Notes: generated by a model not told the origin, from the sequence alone. DNA of 64,000 bases from an uncultured Latescibacterota bacterium (GCA_958295495.1 OY282352.1:3722548-3786547), one strand, 5' to 3'. Positions 1-8,496 are shown, counted from the first letter of the stretch. Numbers and translations: made by a program.

Positions 1-1
1 T

Positions 2-88
2 TTTAAGTCCGTGGTAGGCTTGTTGATGGTGGTGTTGGCCAACTCGCTGGCTCGGCGGCTCAGCCGAGGGGAGCAGGGAATATGGTAA
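2..88 (+). CDS. Carbohydrate ABC transporter permease, LplB type (3' end only)
   Basis: The window opens inside a gene; the readable tail is 28 residues (FKSVVGLLMVVLANSLARRL, then SRGEQGIW) before TAA. A last membrane helix running into NSLARR and a short GE-containing tail is typical of LplB-type sugar permeases of the binding-protein-dependent transport family. The stop codon overlaps the ATG of the next permease by 7 bases, so the two are translated as a pair and should form the heterodimeric membrane channel of one importer. The substrate cannot be told. The 5' part lies outside the window. Confidence 0.7.
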   Translation, partial: FKSVVGLLMVVLANSLARRLSRGEQGIW

Positions 89-960
89 GCCGCACGCGAG
101 GCGAGAAGGCGTTCAACGTCTTTAACCTGACGGTGTTGGGCTTGGTCGGGCTGATGGCGCTCTATCCTTTCGCGTACACGATTTCGATGTCGTTGAGCAG
201 CGCTGCCGAGGCCATGCGCGCCAGCCTGCACCTCTACCCGCGGGACGTTTCGCTGACCTCGTACCGCATGGTGCTGTCCAACCCCGAGATCGTCACGGGG
301 TTCACCAACTCGATCCTGCGCACGGTCTTGGGCACGGCCCTGACCCTCTTTTTTACTTGCCTGACGGCCTATCCGCTGGCGCGACGCGAAATGCCCCACC
401 GCAGCCTGCTGCTGTTCTTGGTGCTTTTCACCATGCTCTTTAGCGGCGGCATTGTCCCCAACTATCTGCTGGTCAAAAATCTAGGCCTGATCGACTCAAT
501 ATGGGCGCTGGTACTGCCGCAGATGCTGACGGCCTTCAACATCATCGTGGTCAAGAATTTCTTTCAAGCCATTCCCGAAAGCCTGGCCGAGTCGGCCAAG
601 ATCGACGGGGCCAGCGAGGTCAATATCCTCTTTAGGATATACGTGCCCCTTTCCAAGCCAGTGCTGGCGACGATTGGGCTGTGGATGGCGGTGGCGCACT
701 GGAACCACTGGTTCGACGCCATGCTCTACATCGCGTCGGACGAGAACCAGGTCTTGCAGACCTTTTTACAGCGGATCGTCATCGAAAACAGCGTCGAGCT
801 GATCGAGCAGGGATTGGTCGATCCGAACATCACCGAGTTTACGCCCGAGACGATCAAGGCGGCGACCGTGGTCGTCACCATCCTGCCGATGCTGTTGATC
901 TATCCGTTCGTGCAGAAGTACTTCGTGCGCGGGATCATGCTGGGGAGCGTCAAGGAGTAA
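82..960 (+). CDS. Carbohydrate ABC transporter permease, LplC/MalG type
   Basis: A 292-residue inner-membrane permease with about six hydrophobic helices. The cytoplasmic EAA loop that docks the ATPase is visible at about residues 168-190 (ESAKIDGASEVNILFRIYVP). LplC proteins pair with LplB permeases and a solute-binding lipoprotein to import oligosaccharides. It begins inside the end of the upstream permease gene and is the last gene of that operon; the next gene converges from the other strand after 12 bases. The binding protein and ATPase are not in the window, so the sugar is unknown. Confidence 0.88.
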   Translation: MVSRTRGEKAFNVFNLTVLGLVGLMALYPFAYTISMSLSSAAEAMRASLHLYPRDVSLTSYRMVLSNPEIVTGFTNSILRTVLGTALTLFFTCLTAYPLARREMPHRSLLLFLVLFTMLFSGGIVPNYLLVKNLGLIDSIWALVLPQMLTAFNIIVVKNFFQAIPESLAESAKIDGASEVNILFRIYVPLSKPVLATIGLWMAVAHWNHWFDAMLYIASDENQVLQTFLQRIVIENSVELIEQGLVDPNITEFTPETIKAATVVVTILPMLLIYPFVQKYFVRGIMLGSVKE

Positions 961-972
961 ACGCGCTCGCGC

Positions 973-1800
973 TCACATCTGAAAGCCGCCGGCCACCAAC
1001 AGCGACACGCCAGTGAGGTACTCGGCTTCGTCCGAAGCGAGAAAGGCCACGGTGCGGGCCACGTCCTCGGGCGTGCCCACGCGGCCCAAGGGGGTTTGCG
1101 CTTCGAGGTCGTGGACCAAGGCGGCTGTGGTGTCGGCGTCTGGCTCGTCGCGCTCGGCGAGGCCCGCGGCGATGTAGTGGGTGCGCTCGGTGAGGGTATT
1201 GCCCGGGCAGACGGCGTTGACGTTGATCCGGTGGGCGGCGAGCTCGCCGGCGAGGGATTGGGTAAAGCCAATGATGGCGAATTTGGACGCGCAGTACGCG
1301 GCGTAGCGCGGCAATCCTTGGCGGCCGGCCGTAGAGGACATGTTGATGATCTTGCCGCCGTCGCCGCGGTCAATCAGGTGCCGGGCCACGGCGCGCGCGC
1401 AGAGAAAGGTGCCCTTGAGGTTGACGCTTTGCACTTGGTCCCAAGCGGCTTCGCTCAGCTCGACGACTGGGACGCGATCTGGCCCGGGGCGCGAGCCGGC
1501 GTTGTTGACCAGCAAGTCGATGCGGCCAAAGCGGGCGAGCGCGTCTTGCACCATGCCCTCGACTTGGGCGGCGTCGGACACGTCGGCTGCCACCGCGAGG
1601 GCCTGCCGCCCGGCGGCTTCGACTTCGGCGACGAGGGCGGGCAGGCCGCCCCAGCCAGACGCGCTATAGGGCTGGGCGCGCAAGTCGTTGACCACGAGGT
1701 CGCAGCCTTCGCGTGCAAGTCGCTGGCAGATGGCGCGGCCAATGCCGTGTTCGCCGCCTGCGCCGGTGACGAGGGCGACTTTGCCGTTGAGATTGTACAT
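973..1800 (-). CDS. SDR family NAD(P)-dependent oxidoreductase
   Basis: A 275-residue classical short-chain dehydrogenase/reductase. It has the cofactor glycine motif TGAGGEHGIG near residue 12, NNAG near residue 100, the catalytic Ser in NMSSTAG, the YCASK (YxxxK) pair, and a Rossmann-fold C-terminus ending LLVAGGFQM. The ATG at 1800 is chosen because GGAG lies just upstream and the fold starts immediately; a longer reading runs back into the Rrf2 gene and is not supported. It is the last gene of the sufC-to-Rrf2 run, 28 bases after the regulator. The substrate cannot be inferred, and a role in Fe-S metabolism is not implied. Confidence 0.88.
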   Translation of the reverse strand: MYNLNGKVALVTGAGGEHGIGRAICQRLAREGCDLVVNDLRAQPYSASGWGGLPALVAEVEAAGRQALAVAADVSDAAQVEGMVQDALARFGRIDLLVNNAGSRPGPDRVPVVELSEAAWDQVQSVNLKGTFLCARAVARHLIDRGDGGKIINMSSTAGRQGLPRYAAYCASKFAIIGFTQSLAGELAAHRINVNAVCPGNTLTERTHYIAAGLAERDEPDADTTAALVHDLEAQTPLGRVGTPEDVARTVAFLASDEAEYLTGVSLLVAGGFQM

Positions 1801-1828
1801 GAGTTTCTCCGCGTTTGAAAATCGACCT

Positions 1829-2290
1829 CTAAGCCGATATATCGAGCAGGGCCTCTTCGTCGGCGAGGGCATAGCCTTGTTCGAGCAGGTCGGCGAGGGT
1901 TGTGCGCGATAAAATTTGATCGACGGCCTGCTGCACTTGCCCCCACAGCGCGCGCACCGAACACGCGGTGAGCGAGTGCGTACAGCAATCCGCGCTACCG
2001 GCGAAGTGATCGCAGAAGTCGTCGTCGAAGAGGCGACCGCCCAGCGTGGCGAGCGCGTCGGCCACGGCGATTTGGTGGGGGGGCTTGGCGAGGGCGTACC
2101 CGCCTTGCTGGCCGCGGGCACTTGCCACAAAGCCGCCTTGCCGCAGAATGCGCAAGAGCTTGGCGACGTTGTGATGGGTGATCCCCTCGGCTTGGCTGAT
2201 TTCCGGGATGGTCAGGCTGCGGCCGGAAGTCTGGCGGGCTAGTTGCAACAGGCAGCGCAAACCGTATTCTTCGCGCGAGCTGAGTTTCAT
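1829..2290 (-). CDS. Rrf2 family transcriptional regulator of the suf operon
   Basis: A 153-residue Rrf2 protein. A winged-helix DNA-binding domain occupies about residues 1-75 (MKLSSREEYGLRCLLQLA, then GGYALAKP). A cysteine cluster follows (C93, C102, C103, C110), in the region where IscR-like and SufR-like members bind an Fe-S cluster. Family members sense Fe-S status and control isc/suf expression. It starts one base after the sufT stop, so it is co-transcribed with the assembly genes and probably gives feedback control on them. The spacing C-x8-CC-x6-C is not the classic IscR pattern, so the ligands are uncertain. Confidence 0.86.
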   Translation of the reverse strand: MKLSSREEYGLRCLLQLARQTSGRSLTIPEISQAEGITHHNVAKLLRILRQGGFVASARGQQGGYALAKPPHQIAVADALATLGGRLFDDDFCDHFAGSADCCTHSLTACSVRALWGQVQQAVDQILSRTTLADLLEQGYALADEEALLDISA

Positions 2291-2291
2291 G

Positions 2292-2630
2292 TCACATCAT
2301 GCCTAGTTCGAGTTTGGCTCCTTCGGTCATCATGTCTATCGTCCACGGCGGATCCCACACGACCTCGACCGAGGCCGCGGCAATGTCCGAGACATGGGCC
2401 TTGATTTTGTGCTCGATTTCCGGCGGCAGCGTACCGGCCACCGGACAGGCGGGCGAGGTCAAGGTCATGGTCACGTGGACGTGGAGCGAGTCGCTGACCT
2501 CAATGTCGTAAATCAGGCCGAGGGCAAAGATATCGACCGGGATCTCGGGGTCGTAACAGGTCTTGAGCACGGCCACCACTTTGGCCTCGGTCGAGTTGGG
2601 GGGAAAGGTCTTTTCGTGCAACAGTTCCAT
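2292..2630 (-). CDS. sufT: SUF system assembly factor SufT (DUF59/MIP18 family)
   Basis: A 112-residue MIP18/DUF59 protein. Family landmarks are CYDPEIPVDIFALGLIYDI near the N-terminus and LTSPACPVAGTLPPEIE, including the reactive Cys of the SPACP motif, followed by a DPPWTIDMM end. SufT proteins help Fe-S cluster maturation or delivery alongside SufBCD. The ATG at 2630 is preferred over an in-frame ATG 10 codons upstream because AAAGGAG lies at ideal distance. It sits between sufU (29-base gap) and the Rrf2 gene (1-base gap), in the usual sufU-sufT order. Confidence 0.9.
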   Translation of the reverse strand: MELLHEKTFPPNSTEAKVVAVLKTCYDPEIPVDIFALGLIYDIEVSDSLHVHVTMTLTSPACPVAGTLPPEIEHKIKAHVSDIAAASVEVVWDPPWTIDMMTEGAKLELGMM

Positions 2631-2659
2631 AAGAATCTCCTTTGGGGAGGGACGGGCCA

Positions 2660-3112
2660 CTATTCAGTGGATGCGGGAGACGGGTCTTGTTCGATGGCCG
2701 CTTTGGCGGCGTGCCAAGCGAGGGTCGCGCACTTGACGCGCATGGGAAACTCGCGCACCCCAGCAAAGATGGCCATCTTGCCCAGAGCTTGGTGATCGAC
2801 GGGCGCGTCCGGCTCTGCGGTCACCATCTGCTGGAACTGCTCGAACAGCTCGACCGCCTCGTCGGGACGCTTGCCCTTGAGGGCAGTGGTCATCAGCGAA
2901 GCCGAGGCTTTGGAAATGGCGCAACCCGACCCCTCAAAGCTAATGTCGGCAATCCGCTCGTCGGCCAAGTGGAGATAGAGGTGCAGATGATCGCCGCACA
3001 GGGGATTGTACCCCTCTTGCGTGCGATTGGCCGCCGGCAGCTTGCCGAAGTTGCGCGGATTTTTGTTGTGATCGAGGATGATCTGCTGGTACAGCTCGCG
3101 AAGCTCAGTCAT
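2660..3112 (-). CDS. sufU: Fe-S cluster assembly / sulfur transfer protein SufU
   Basis: A 150-residue SufU/IscU-fold protein. The three conserved cysteines are present: C39 in NPLCGD with D41, C64 in GSGCAIS, and C128 in RVKCATLAW. The insertion between the second and third Cys fits Zn-binding SufU rather than IscU. SufU accepts persulfide from SufS and passes sulfur to the SufBCD scaffold. It follows sufS after a 70-base gap that contains a palindromic repeat. Confidence 0.92.
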   Translation of the reverse strand: MTELRELYQQIILDHNKNPRNFGKLPAANRTQEGYNPLCGDHLHLYLHLADERIADISFEGSGCAISKASASLMTTALKGKRPDEAVELFEQFQQMVTAEPDAPVDHQALGKMAIFAGVREFPMRVKCATLAWHAAKAAIEQDPSPASTE

Positions 3113-3161
3113 GGTCGAAGTACCTCGTTGATAGTGTATAAACCGCTATAAGTCAAACAAC

Positions 3162-3182
3162 GGGCGACCACAAGGGTCGCCC
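3162..3182. repeat. REP-like palindrome between sufS and sufU
   Basis: An inverted repeat with 8-bp arms GGGCGACC and GGTCGCCC separated by ACAAG. It ends directly against the sufS stop codon (3183-3185). This kind of GGGCGACC palindrome is a common intergenic element in several environmental bacterial lineages. In the sufS-to-sufU transcript it would form a stable hairpin without a T-run, so RNA processing or differential stability is more likely than termination. Confidence 0.7.
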
Positions 3183-4412
3183 CTACTCTCCAAATACCCT
3201 TTTGACTTTGTGCAATGCCGCGACGAGGGCGTCAATTTCCTCGCGCGTGTTGTAAAAAGCCAACGAGGCGCGCACCGTAGCTGGCACTTGGTAAAACTGC
3301 ATGGTCGGCTGGGCGCAGTGGTGCCCGGCGCGCACGGCAATGCCCTCGGCGTCGAGGACGGTGCCGATGTCGTGCGGATGGATGTCGCCGAGGATGAAGG
3401 AGAGGACGGCCACGCGCTCGCGGGCCGTGCCAATCAGGCGCAGGCCCGGAATGGCGGCGAGAGCCGCGTCTGCGTACGCGAGCAAGTCGGCCTCGTAGGC
3501 GGCGATCTGCTCCCGGCCCACGGAGTTGACGTAATCAATGGCGGCCTCCAAGCCCATGCCGCCGGCAATGTGCGGCGTGCCAGCCTCAAAGCGAGCTGGC
3601 GGGGCGGCATAGGTGGTGCCGGCAAAGCTCACCTTTTCGATCATGGAGCCGCCGCCTTCGTAGGGCGGCATGGCGTTTAGGAGGGCCTGTTTGCCGTAGA
3701 GCACGCCAATGCCGGTGGGGCCAAAGAGCTTGTGCCCGGAAAAGGCGTAGAAGTCGCAGTCGAGGTCCTGCACGTCCACCGGCAGGTGGGGCACTCCTTG
3801 CGCCCCATCGACGACGACGACTGCGCCGTGCTGATGGGCCAAGGCGGCGATTTCCTTTACCGGCAGGATGGTGCCGAGGGCGTTGGAAGCGTGGGCGACG
3901 GCCACGATGCGGGTGCGCTCGGACAGCAGGTGCTCGTATGCGTCGAAGCAGAACTCGCCCGCGTCGCTGATGGGCACGACCCGCAGGCGCGCGCCCTTTT
4001 CCTCGCACAGCATTTGCCACGGCACGATGTTGGAGTGGTGCTCTAGCTGGGAGACGATGATCTCGTCGTTAGGGCCTAGCTGCGGCCGGCCGTAGCTGTG
4101 GGCGACGAGATTGAGCGCCTCGGTGGTGCCGCGCACGAAGACGACCTCGCTGCTCTCGCGGGCGTTGATAAACTGGCCGACCCGGCCGCGCGTGCGCTCG
4201 TAGGCAAAGGTCGCCTGCTGGCTGAGGAAGTGAACGCCGCGATGGATGTTGGAGTTTTCGCGGGCGTAGTAGCGCTGGAGCGCGTAGATGACCGTCAGCG
4301 GCTTTTGGGTGGTTGCGCCGTTGTCGAAATAGACCAGATCCTTGCCGCGAATTTTTTCGCCGAGTACGGGGAAGTCGCGGCGGATCTTGGCTAGGTCAAA
4401 GGAAGCGGTCAC
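3183..4412 (-). CDS. sufS: Cysteine desulfurase SufS
   Basis: A 409-residue group II cysteine desulfurase, PLP-dependent, supplying persulfide sulfur from L-cysteine. Visible landmarks are DNGATTQKP, the substrate-region EHHSN, D202 in VVDGAQ, the PLP lysine K228 in SGHKLFGP and the catalytic cysteine C366 in RAGHHCAQP. A GTG start at 4412 is assigned: it overlaps the sufD stop as GTGA and places TASFDLAKIRRDFP at the N-terminus, as expected. The open frame continues far upstream through sufD, but that extension is arginine/proline-rich shadow sequence. Confidence 0.93.
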   Translation of the reverse strand: MTASFDLAKIRRDFPVLGEKIRGKDLVYFDNGATTQKPLTVIYALQRYYARENSNIHRGVHFLSQQATFAYERTRGRVGQFINARESSEVVFVRGTTEALNLVAHSYGRPQLGPNDEIIVSQLEHHSNIVPWQMLCEEKGARLRVVPISDAGEFCFDAYEHLLSERTRIVAVAHASNALGTILPVKEIAALAHQHGAVVVVDGAQGVPHLPVDVQDLDCDFYAFSGHKLFGPTGIGVLYGKQALLNAMPPYEGGGSMIEKVSFAGTTYAAPPARFEAGTPHIAGGMGLEAAIDYVNSVGREQIAAYEADLLAYADAALAAIPGLRLIGTARERVAVLSFILGDIHPHDIGTVLDAEGIAVRAGHHCAQPTMQFYQVPATVRASLAFYNTREEIDALVAALHKVKRVFGE

Positions 4413-5695
4413 CGGGCAACTCCGGCGGCGGCTTGGTCCAGCCGACGATCTACTAGCCGGTTGAGCTGGTCTTTGAGGGCGGGGACGCGCACCCGGTCGA
4501 GGACTTCGCCGGCAAAAGCCCGCGTCAGCACCCGGATGGCCTCGCGGTGGCCGATGCCGCGAGAGCGCAAATAGAACAGGGCGTCTTCGTCGAGCTGGCC
4601 GATGGTGGCTCCGTGCGAACACTTGACGTCGTCGGCGTAGATTTCGAGCTGGGGCTTGGTGTTGATTTGCGCCGTCGCCGAGAGCAGGAGATTCTGATTG
4701 GCTTGGTAGGCGTCGGTTTTTTGCGCGGCTTGGTGAACGTGGATCTTGCCGCGGAAGACGCCGGTGGCCCGCCCGCCGAGGATGCCCTTGTAGAACTCGT
4801 GGCTCTGGCAGTGGGGCTGGGCGTGTTCGATGAGGGTGTGGTTATCGACGTGTTGCGCCCCGTCCGCGATGTAGAGGCCGTTGAGAGTGGAGTCAACGCC
4901 TTCGCCCTCTAAGAGGGTGTGGACGTGGTGGCGGGTCAGGCGTCCTCCCAAGGTGATGGAGGTCGAGCGGAATTGGGCGGCGCGTTCCTCGCGCACGTGG
5001 GTCGCCGCGATGTGGAAGGCGGCGGCGGACTCGCGCTGGACTCGGTAGTGATCGAGCACCGCGTTGGGGCTGAGGAAGAATTCGCTGACGCTGTTGGTCA
5101 GATACGGTTCCGACCCTAAGCCCACGTAGCTTTCGACTACGGTTGCTTGGGAGTTGGGACCGGCGATCACGAGGACGCGCGGATGGGAAACGACGTTGGC
5201 GCGTTGCCCGGTAGAAACAAACAGCAAGTGGATGGGCTGCTCGATGACGGCTTCTGGGAACAGATAGACGACCGCACCGTCTTGCAAAAAGGCGGTGTTG
5301 AGCGCGGTAAAGGCCGCGCCCTCGGTGGTGGCGGCTTGGCCTAGGACAGCGGCGACGATGATGGCGTCTGAGGCGATGCTCAAACGCTCGATGTACACTT
5401 TGTTGGGCGGGACGTTGGGTTGGGAATGCGCGCGGGCGAAGTGGCCATCGACAAAGACCAGCCCATCAAAGCCGTAGCGGTAGTCGTCGGCAACGGCAGG
5501 TGTCGGCGCCGACTCGGCCAGCTCAAAGTTGGTCCGAGTCAGCGGAGCGATGTTGGTAAAAGCCCACTCCTCGTCTTTGGTCGTGGGAAAGCCAGCCGCG
5601 GCAAAGTGCTCAATGGCCTTTTGCCGCAGCGACCGCAGCGCGTCGGTGCCGCCGAGGTCGTTAAAGCAGGACTGATAATAGGCCACGCCGCTCAT
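4409..5695 (-). CDS. sufD: Fe-S cluster assembly scaffold protein SufD
   Basis: A 428-residue SufD, the beta-helix partner of SufB in the SufBC2D scaffold. The SufBD core is visible in the C-terminal half (NGLYIADGAQHVDNHTLIEH, CQSHEFYKGILGG, DVKCSHGATIGQLDEDALFY), with the N-terminal helix DEEWAFTNIAPL typical of SufD. It overlaps sufC by 4 bases (ATGA) and sufS by 4 bases (GTGA), indicating translational coupling. Confidence 0.94.
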   Translation of the reverse strand: MSGVAYYQSCFNDLGGTDALRSLRQKAIEHFAAAGFPTTKDEEWAFTNIAPLTRTNFELAESAPTPAVADDYRYGFDGLVFVDGHFARAHSQPNVPPNKVYIERLSIASDAIIVAAVLGQAATTEGAAFTALNTAFLQDGAVVYLFPEAVIEQPIHLLFVSTGQRANVVSHPRVLVIAGPNSQATVVESYVGLGSEPYLTNSVSEFFLSPNAVLDHYRVQRESAAAFHIAATHVREERAAQFRSTSITLGGRLTRHHVHTLLEGEGVDSTLNGLYIADGAQHVDNHTLIEHAQPHCQSHEFYKGILGGRATGVFRGKIHVHQAAQKTDAYQANQNLLLSATAQINTKPQLEIYADDVKCSHGATIGQLDEDALFYLRSRGIGHREAIRVLTRAFAGEVLDRVRVPALKDQLNRLVDRRLDQAAAGVAR

Positions 5696-6441
5696 TGGAC
5701 TGACTCCTCGACCCAGTCGTAGCCCTTTTCCTCCAGCGTCAGCGCCAGCTCTTTGCCACCCGACTGGACGATGCGTCCCTCGTAGAGGACGTGGACGAAG
5801 TCGGGGACTATATGGTTGAGCAGGCGCTGATAGTGGGTGACGACGACGATGGCTTTGTCTGGGGCGTGGAGTTGATTGACGCCTTGGGCGACGATCCGCA
5901 GTGCGTCGATGTCGAGGCCGGAGTCGGTCTCGTCGAGGATCGACAGCTTGGGTTCCAACACGGCCATCTGCAAAATTTCGTGGCGCTTTTTCTCACCGCC
6001 GGAAAAGCTTTCGTTGACCGACCGCTTGAGGAAACTCTCGTCCATTTCCACCAAGGCGAGCTTTTCGCGGATTAGGCCGAGGAAGTCGATGGCGTCGAGC
6101 TCCTCCTCGCCGCGTTGCTTGCGGATTTCGTTGTAGCTTTGGCGGAGGAAGTACGTGGAGTTGACGCCGGGGATTTCCACCGGGTATTGGAAGGCGAGGA
6201 ACAGCCCGGCACACGCCCTTTCTTCCGGCGCGAGTTCGAGCAGGTCTTGGCCGCAGTACGCGACTGACCCTTCGGTGATGTCGTAGCCCTCGCGCCCGGC
6301 CAAGACTTGCGCGAGGGTGCTTTTGCCCGAGCCGTTGGGACCCATAATGGCGTGAATTTCGCCGGGTTTTACTGCTAGATTGACGCCGCGCAGGATGGGG
6401 GTGTCTTCAACGGCGACGTGGAGGTTTTCGATGTGGATCAT
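5692..6441 (-). CDS. sufC: Fe-S cluster assembly ATPase SufC
   Basis: A 249-residue ABC-type ATPase of the SufBC2D complex. Walker A is GPNGSGKST (34-42), the signature is SFSGGEKKR, and the Walker B/D-loop is LSILDETDSGLD, the diagnostic SufC sequence. The ATG at 6441 (MIHIENLHV) gives the normal length; a longer frame upstream has no family similarity. The gene that should precede it, sufB, lies 14.35 kb away at 20792-22255 behind a block of defence genes. The 148 bases upstream show only weak promoter-like sequence (TTGAAG, 18 bases, CATACA). Confidence 0.95.
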   Translation of the reverse strand: MIHIENLHVAVEDTPILRGVNLAVKPGEIHAIMGPNGSGKSTLAQVLAGREGYDITEGSVAYCGQDLLELAPEERACAGLFLAFQYPVEIPGVNSTYFLRQSYNEIRKQRGEEELDAIDFLGLIREKLALVEMDESFLKRSVNESFSGGEKKRHEILQMAVLEPKLSILDETDSGLDIDALRIVAQGVNQLHAPDKAIVVVTHYQRLLNHIVPDFVHVLYEGRIVQSGGKELALTLEEKGYDWVEESVQ

Positions 6442-6589
6442 AGTGCGCTTTCGGTTAGGGTTGTATGCTATGGGTTTGTTTAGCCCTTCAATGCTTTTAG
6501 CGATAAGGAGCAGCCGCTGTCGCGGCATGTTGTGGCGTGACATTGTGCGTTGGTTTTTGTCCGAACCGTTTCCACCACCGTCACTGGCA

Positions 6590-8122
6590 TTATCCTTCCT
6601 CAATCCGGGCGGAAATTTCCGACCATCGGTTATAGAGCGATTCGGTCACCAACCCGAAGCCAGCCGGGAAGGTCGCCGACTCGGTATCGAGTGCAATTTC
6701 CCGCACTGTTGAGCCATTTCCTTTTGAGCGCGGCTCGAAAAACCACGCGCCTACTTGGTCGGGACTGAGCACTACGTCCGCGTCCTCGATTCCCGTGCGC
6801 CGCTCCTTGGGCAGCTCGGATAAGCGAACCAGATTGGCCAATTCTTCCAGTACCCATTCGCTGTGGGTGGTAATGAGGATGCGGACGCCGGACTGCACGG
6901 CTGCCGCGAGTTGGCGGGTAAACTCCACCTGCATGGCTGGGTGCAGGTGCGACTCGGGTTCTTCAATGATGAGCAGATCGCCCGGCTGAACGACGTGCCG
7001 CAGGTACAGCACTACAGGTGCCAACTCCGACACCATGGACGACGCATTCATCAAGGGCAGATCCTGCTTCCAACCGTCTGGCCTATAGACAAACGAGGGA
7101 TAGTTGATCGGGGACTGTTCGACGTGGACGGCCCCCCGCAGGAGTGTCTGTTCCAAGTTCTGGGCAAGGTGATCGTAATCTTCATCCTGTGCCTGTTGCG
7201 ATGAACCAGCCAATGCGACAAGCTGTTCCATAAAGTCGCCGAGAACTCCAGAAAGTACCGGCATAGGCGAATCCGGTCGTAGCGCAGCCCGCGATGCACT
7301 TGCTATCAAGCCTCGCACTGCCACTTGATGTGCGTGCATGACGCCGGCGCGGTCGGCGGGAAGGTAATATGCGGGACGGGCCAATGGGCCGAGGATATCT
7401 GAAAAAATGTTGCTAGCAAACTCCCCAAGTAATGCAATTGCTAGATTCTTGTCTCCCATGTTGATTAGTGACGCTATCTGGCGCATAGGCAAATATCTGG
7501 TTGGGATGATATTAGACCCAATTTGCAAGGGCATCGTACTCGGAATCGAAGCATCTATTTTAGATCCTTGCTCCGTTACTGTAACGCTGTACCTGAAAGG
7601 AGAACTGAGTCCAGTTTCCGTTGAGATATTACCACATAAGGAAAAGCTGGTTCCGCCACCAGTTGGATAGTGAACTAAACTTTTGGTTTTATCTATCCCA
7701 AAACACCTTACAATTTCACTATCCAAATCTCCGCTCAAAGATGCGACATTGTTGAGAACGGGACGTACCAGTACCGCAATAGGTTCCGGCAATTCGTAAT
7801 GGTCGGCGCTTTCTGTATCTGGAAGCTTTTCGTTCATCCAGTTATAAATATATGCAATGTCACTTTCTGACAAATTAAGGCCCTGTGGTGGAATTATGGT
7901 GTGTACGCGGCTATGCTCGGCACTTACAGAATACCCGTTGCAAAACCTGTGCAGCGCGTAGATCAAAGCCGCCATATAGGATTTGCCGGTGTTGCTCGGC
8001 CCCACGAGTACGGACATTGGACGCAGTTCGATACGCGCCTCGGCGATGGGGCCGAAGTTGGAGACCGTTAGCTCAAGGAGCTTTGCGTTGGATATCGAGG
8101 TCATAGCTGAGTTCAGTTGCAT
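6590..8122 (-). CDS. AAA family ATPase, OLD/RecF-like
   Basis: A 510-residue ATPase. Walker A is GPSNTGKSY (41-49) after the strand LELTVSNFGPIAEARIELRP, and the distal Walker B is LLIIEEPESHLHP followed by ILITTHSEWVLEEL, the split arrangement of OLD, RecF and SMC-like ATPases. No TOPRIM nuclease domain is evident. The ATG at 8122 is chosen for its AAAGGTG upstream; a second ATG lies at 8104. Proteins of this class are frequent effectors or sensors in phage-defence loci. Its first 35 codons are repeated at 19760-19876. It probably works with the small, now broken, gene upstream. Confidence 0.8.
   Translation of the reverse strand: MQLNSAMTSISNAKLLELTVSNFGPIAEARIELRPMSVLVGPSNTGKSYMAALIYALHRFCNGYSVSAEHSRVHTIIPPQGLNLSESDIAYIYNWMNEKLPDTESADHYELPEPIAVLVRPVLNNVASLSGDLDSEIVRCFGIDKTKSLVHYPTGGGTSFSLCGNISTETGLSSPFRYSVTVTEQGSKIDASIPSTMPLQIGSNIIPTRYLPMRQIASLINMGDKNLAIALLGEFASNIFSDILGPLARPAYYLPADRAGVMHAHQVAVRGLIASASRAALRPDSPMPVLSGVLGDFMEQLVALAGSSQQAQDEDYDHLAQNLEQTLLRGAVHVEQSPINYPSFVYRPDGWKQDLPLMNASSMVSELAPVVLYLRHVVQPGDLLIIEEPESHLHPAMQVEFTRQLAAAVQSGVRILITTHSEWVLEELANLVRLSELPKERRTGIEDADVVLSPDQVGAWFFEPRSKGNGSTVREIALDTESATFPAGFGLVTESLYNRWSEISARIEEG
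7991..8107. repeat. 117-bp direct repeat, copy 1 (inside the AAA ATPase gene)
   Basis: This covers the start of the intact AAA ATPase gene, from just before the ATG at 8104 through Walker A. Copy 2 is at 19760-19876 in the same orientation, offset exactly 11,769 bp. By eye the copies differ at five positions (7995, 8001 and three near 8079-8098), with a long identical central run. The repeats bracket the DUF499, DUF433, DUF1156, GIY-YIG, kinase, receiver and methyltransferase genes. Confidence 0.95.
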
Positions 8123-8496
8123 ACTCAAACACCTTTCGGTAAACAGTGTTTTTCGTTCGGCTGTGAATAAAGGTTTCGAGTGTACCTGCCTTCTTTTGAT
8201 GGCGCACTTGCCTCGCCTCAAAGTTGAATGCGTATAGATTGTGGCAGGCCCGGCGATGAACATCGTTTATCCCATCGCGGTCTTCAAGATAGTCTAAGAA
8301 GCTGTATGAAAACCCCGCTTTGAGCTGCATAAATGGTCGTCCAGTGGCCTTAGCATCGTCCGTTTTTCATAGGGCGAGAAGTCCTTGAGAGTAGCGGCGT
8401 TTCGTCGCGCAAAGGACGGAAATAGGAGTTTTCATACAGCTTCTTAGATTGCAGAAGATGATCCTGAAGAGCGTAGCGTATTTTCAAATCACTCAT
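8073..8496 (-). pseudogene. Small conserved gene broken by a MITE-like insertion
   Basis: The 5' part starts with ATG at 8496, overlapping the methyltransferase stop by 8 bases, and reads MSDLKIRYALQDHLLQ before entering an element with 21-bp terminal inverted repeats. On the far side the reading resumes in another frame as DYLEDRDGINDVHRRACHNL and continues about 70 residues to a stop at 8073, overlapping the AAA gene start by 50 bases. Joining the two parts gives a plausible protein of about 90-100 residues. Simple excision (TA target, 150 bp) leaves the frames one base apart, so a further indel is needed. The function is unknown; its position suggests a partner of the AAA ATPase. Confidence 0.55.
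8293..8448. mobile_element. MITE-like element with 21-bp perfect terminal inverted repeats
   Basis: The sequence at 8293-8313 is the exact reverse complement of 8428-8448 (core GAAGCTGTATGAAAAC), with 114 bases between. No transposase could be encoded. If the ends are AGAAGC...GCTTCT, the flanking bases are TA on both sides, as for IS630/Tc1-type targets, but the target duplication is ambiguous because it is palindromic. It sits inside what looks like a small gene. Confidence 0.7.

Noticed and set aside
4413..4622. N-terminal extension of SufS
   Set aside because: The 69 extra codons are Arg/Pro/Ala-rich and lie inside sufD; the GTG at 4412 overlapping the sufD stop gives the standard SufS start.
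8293..8448. Inverted-repeat element considered as an integron attC site or a terminator
   Set aside because: The arms are 114 bases apart with no T-run, no R/L box structure and no integrase nearby; a MITE-like element fits better.
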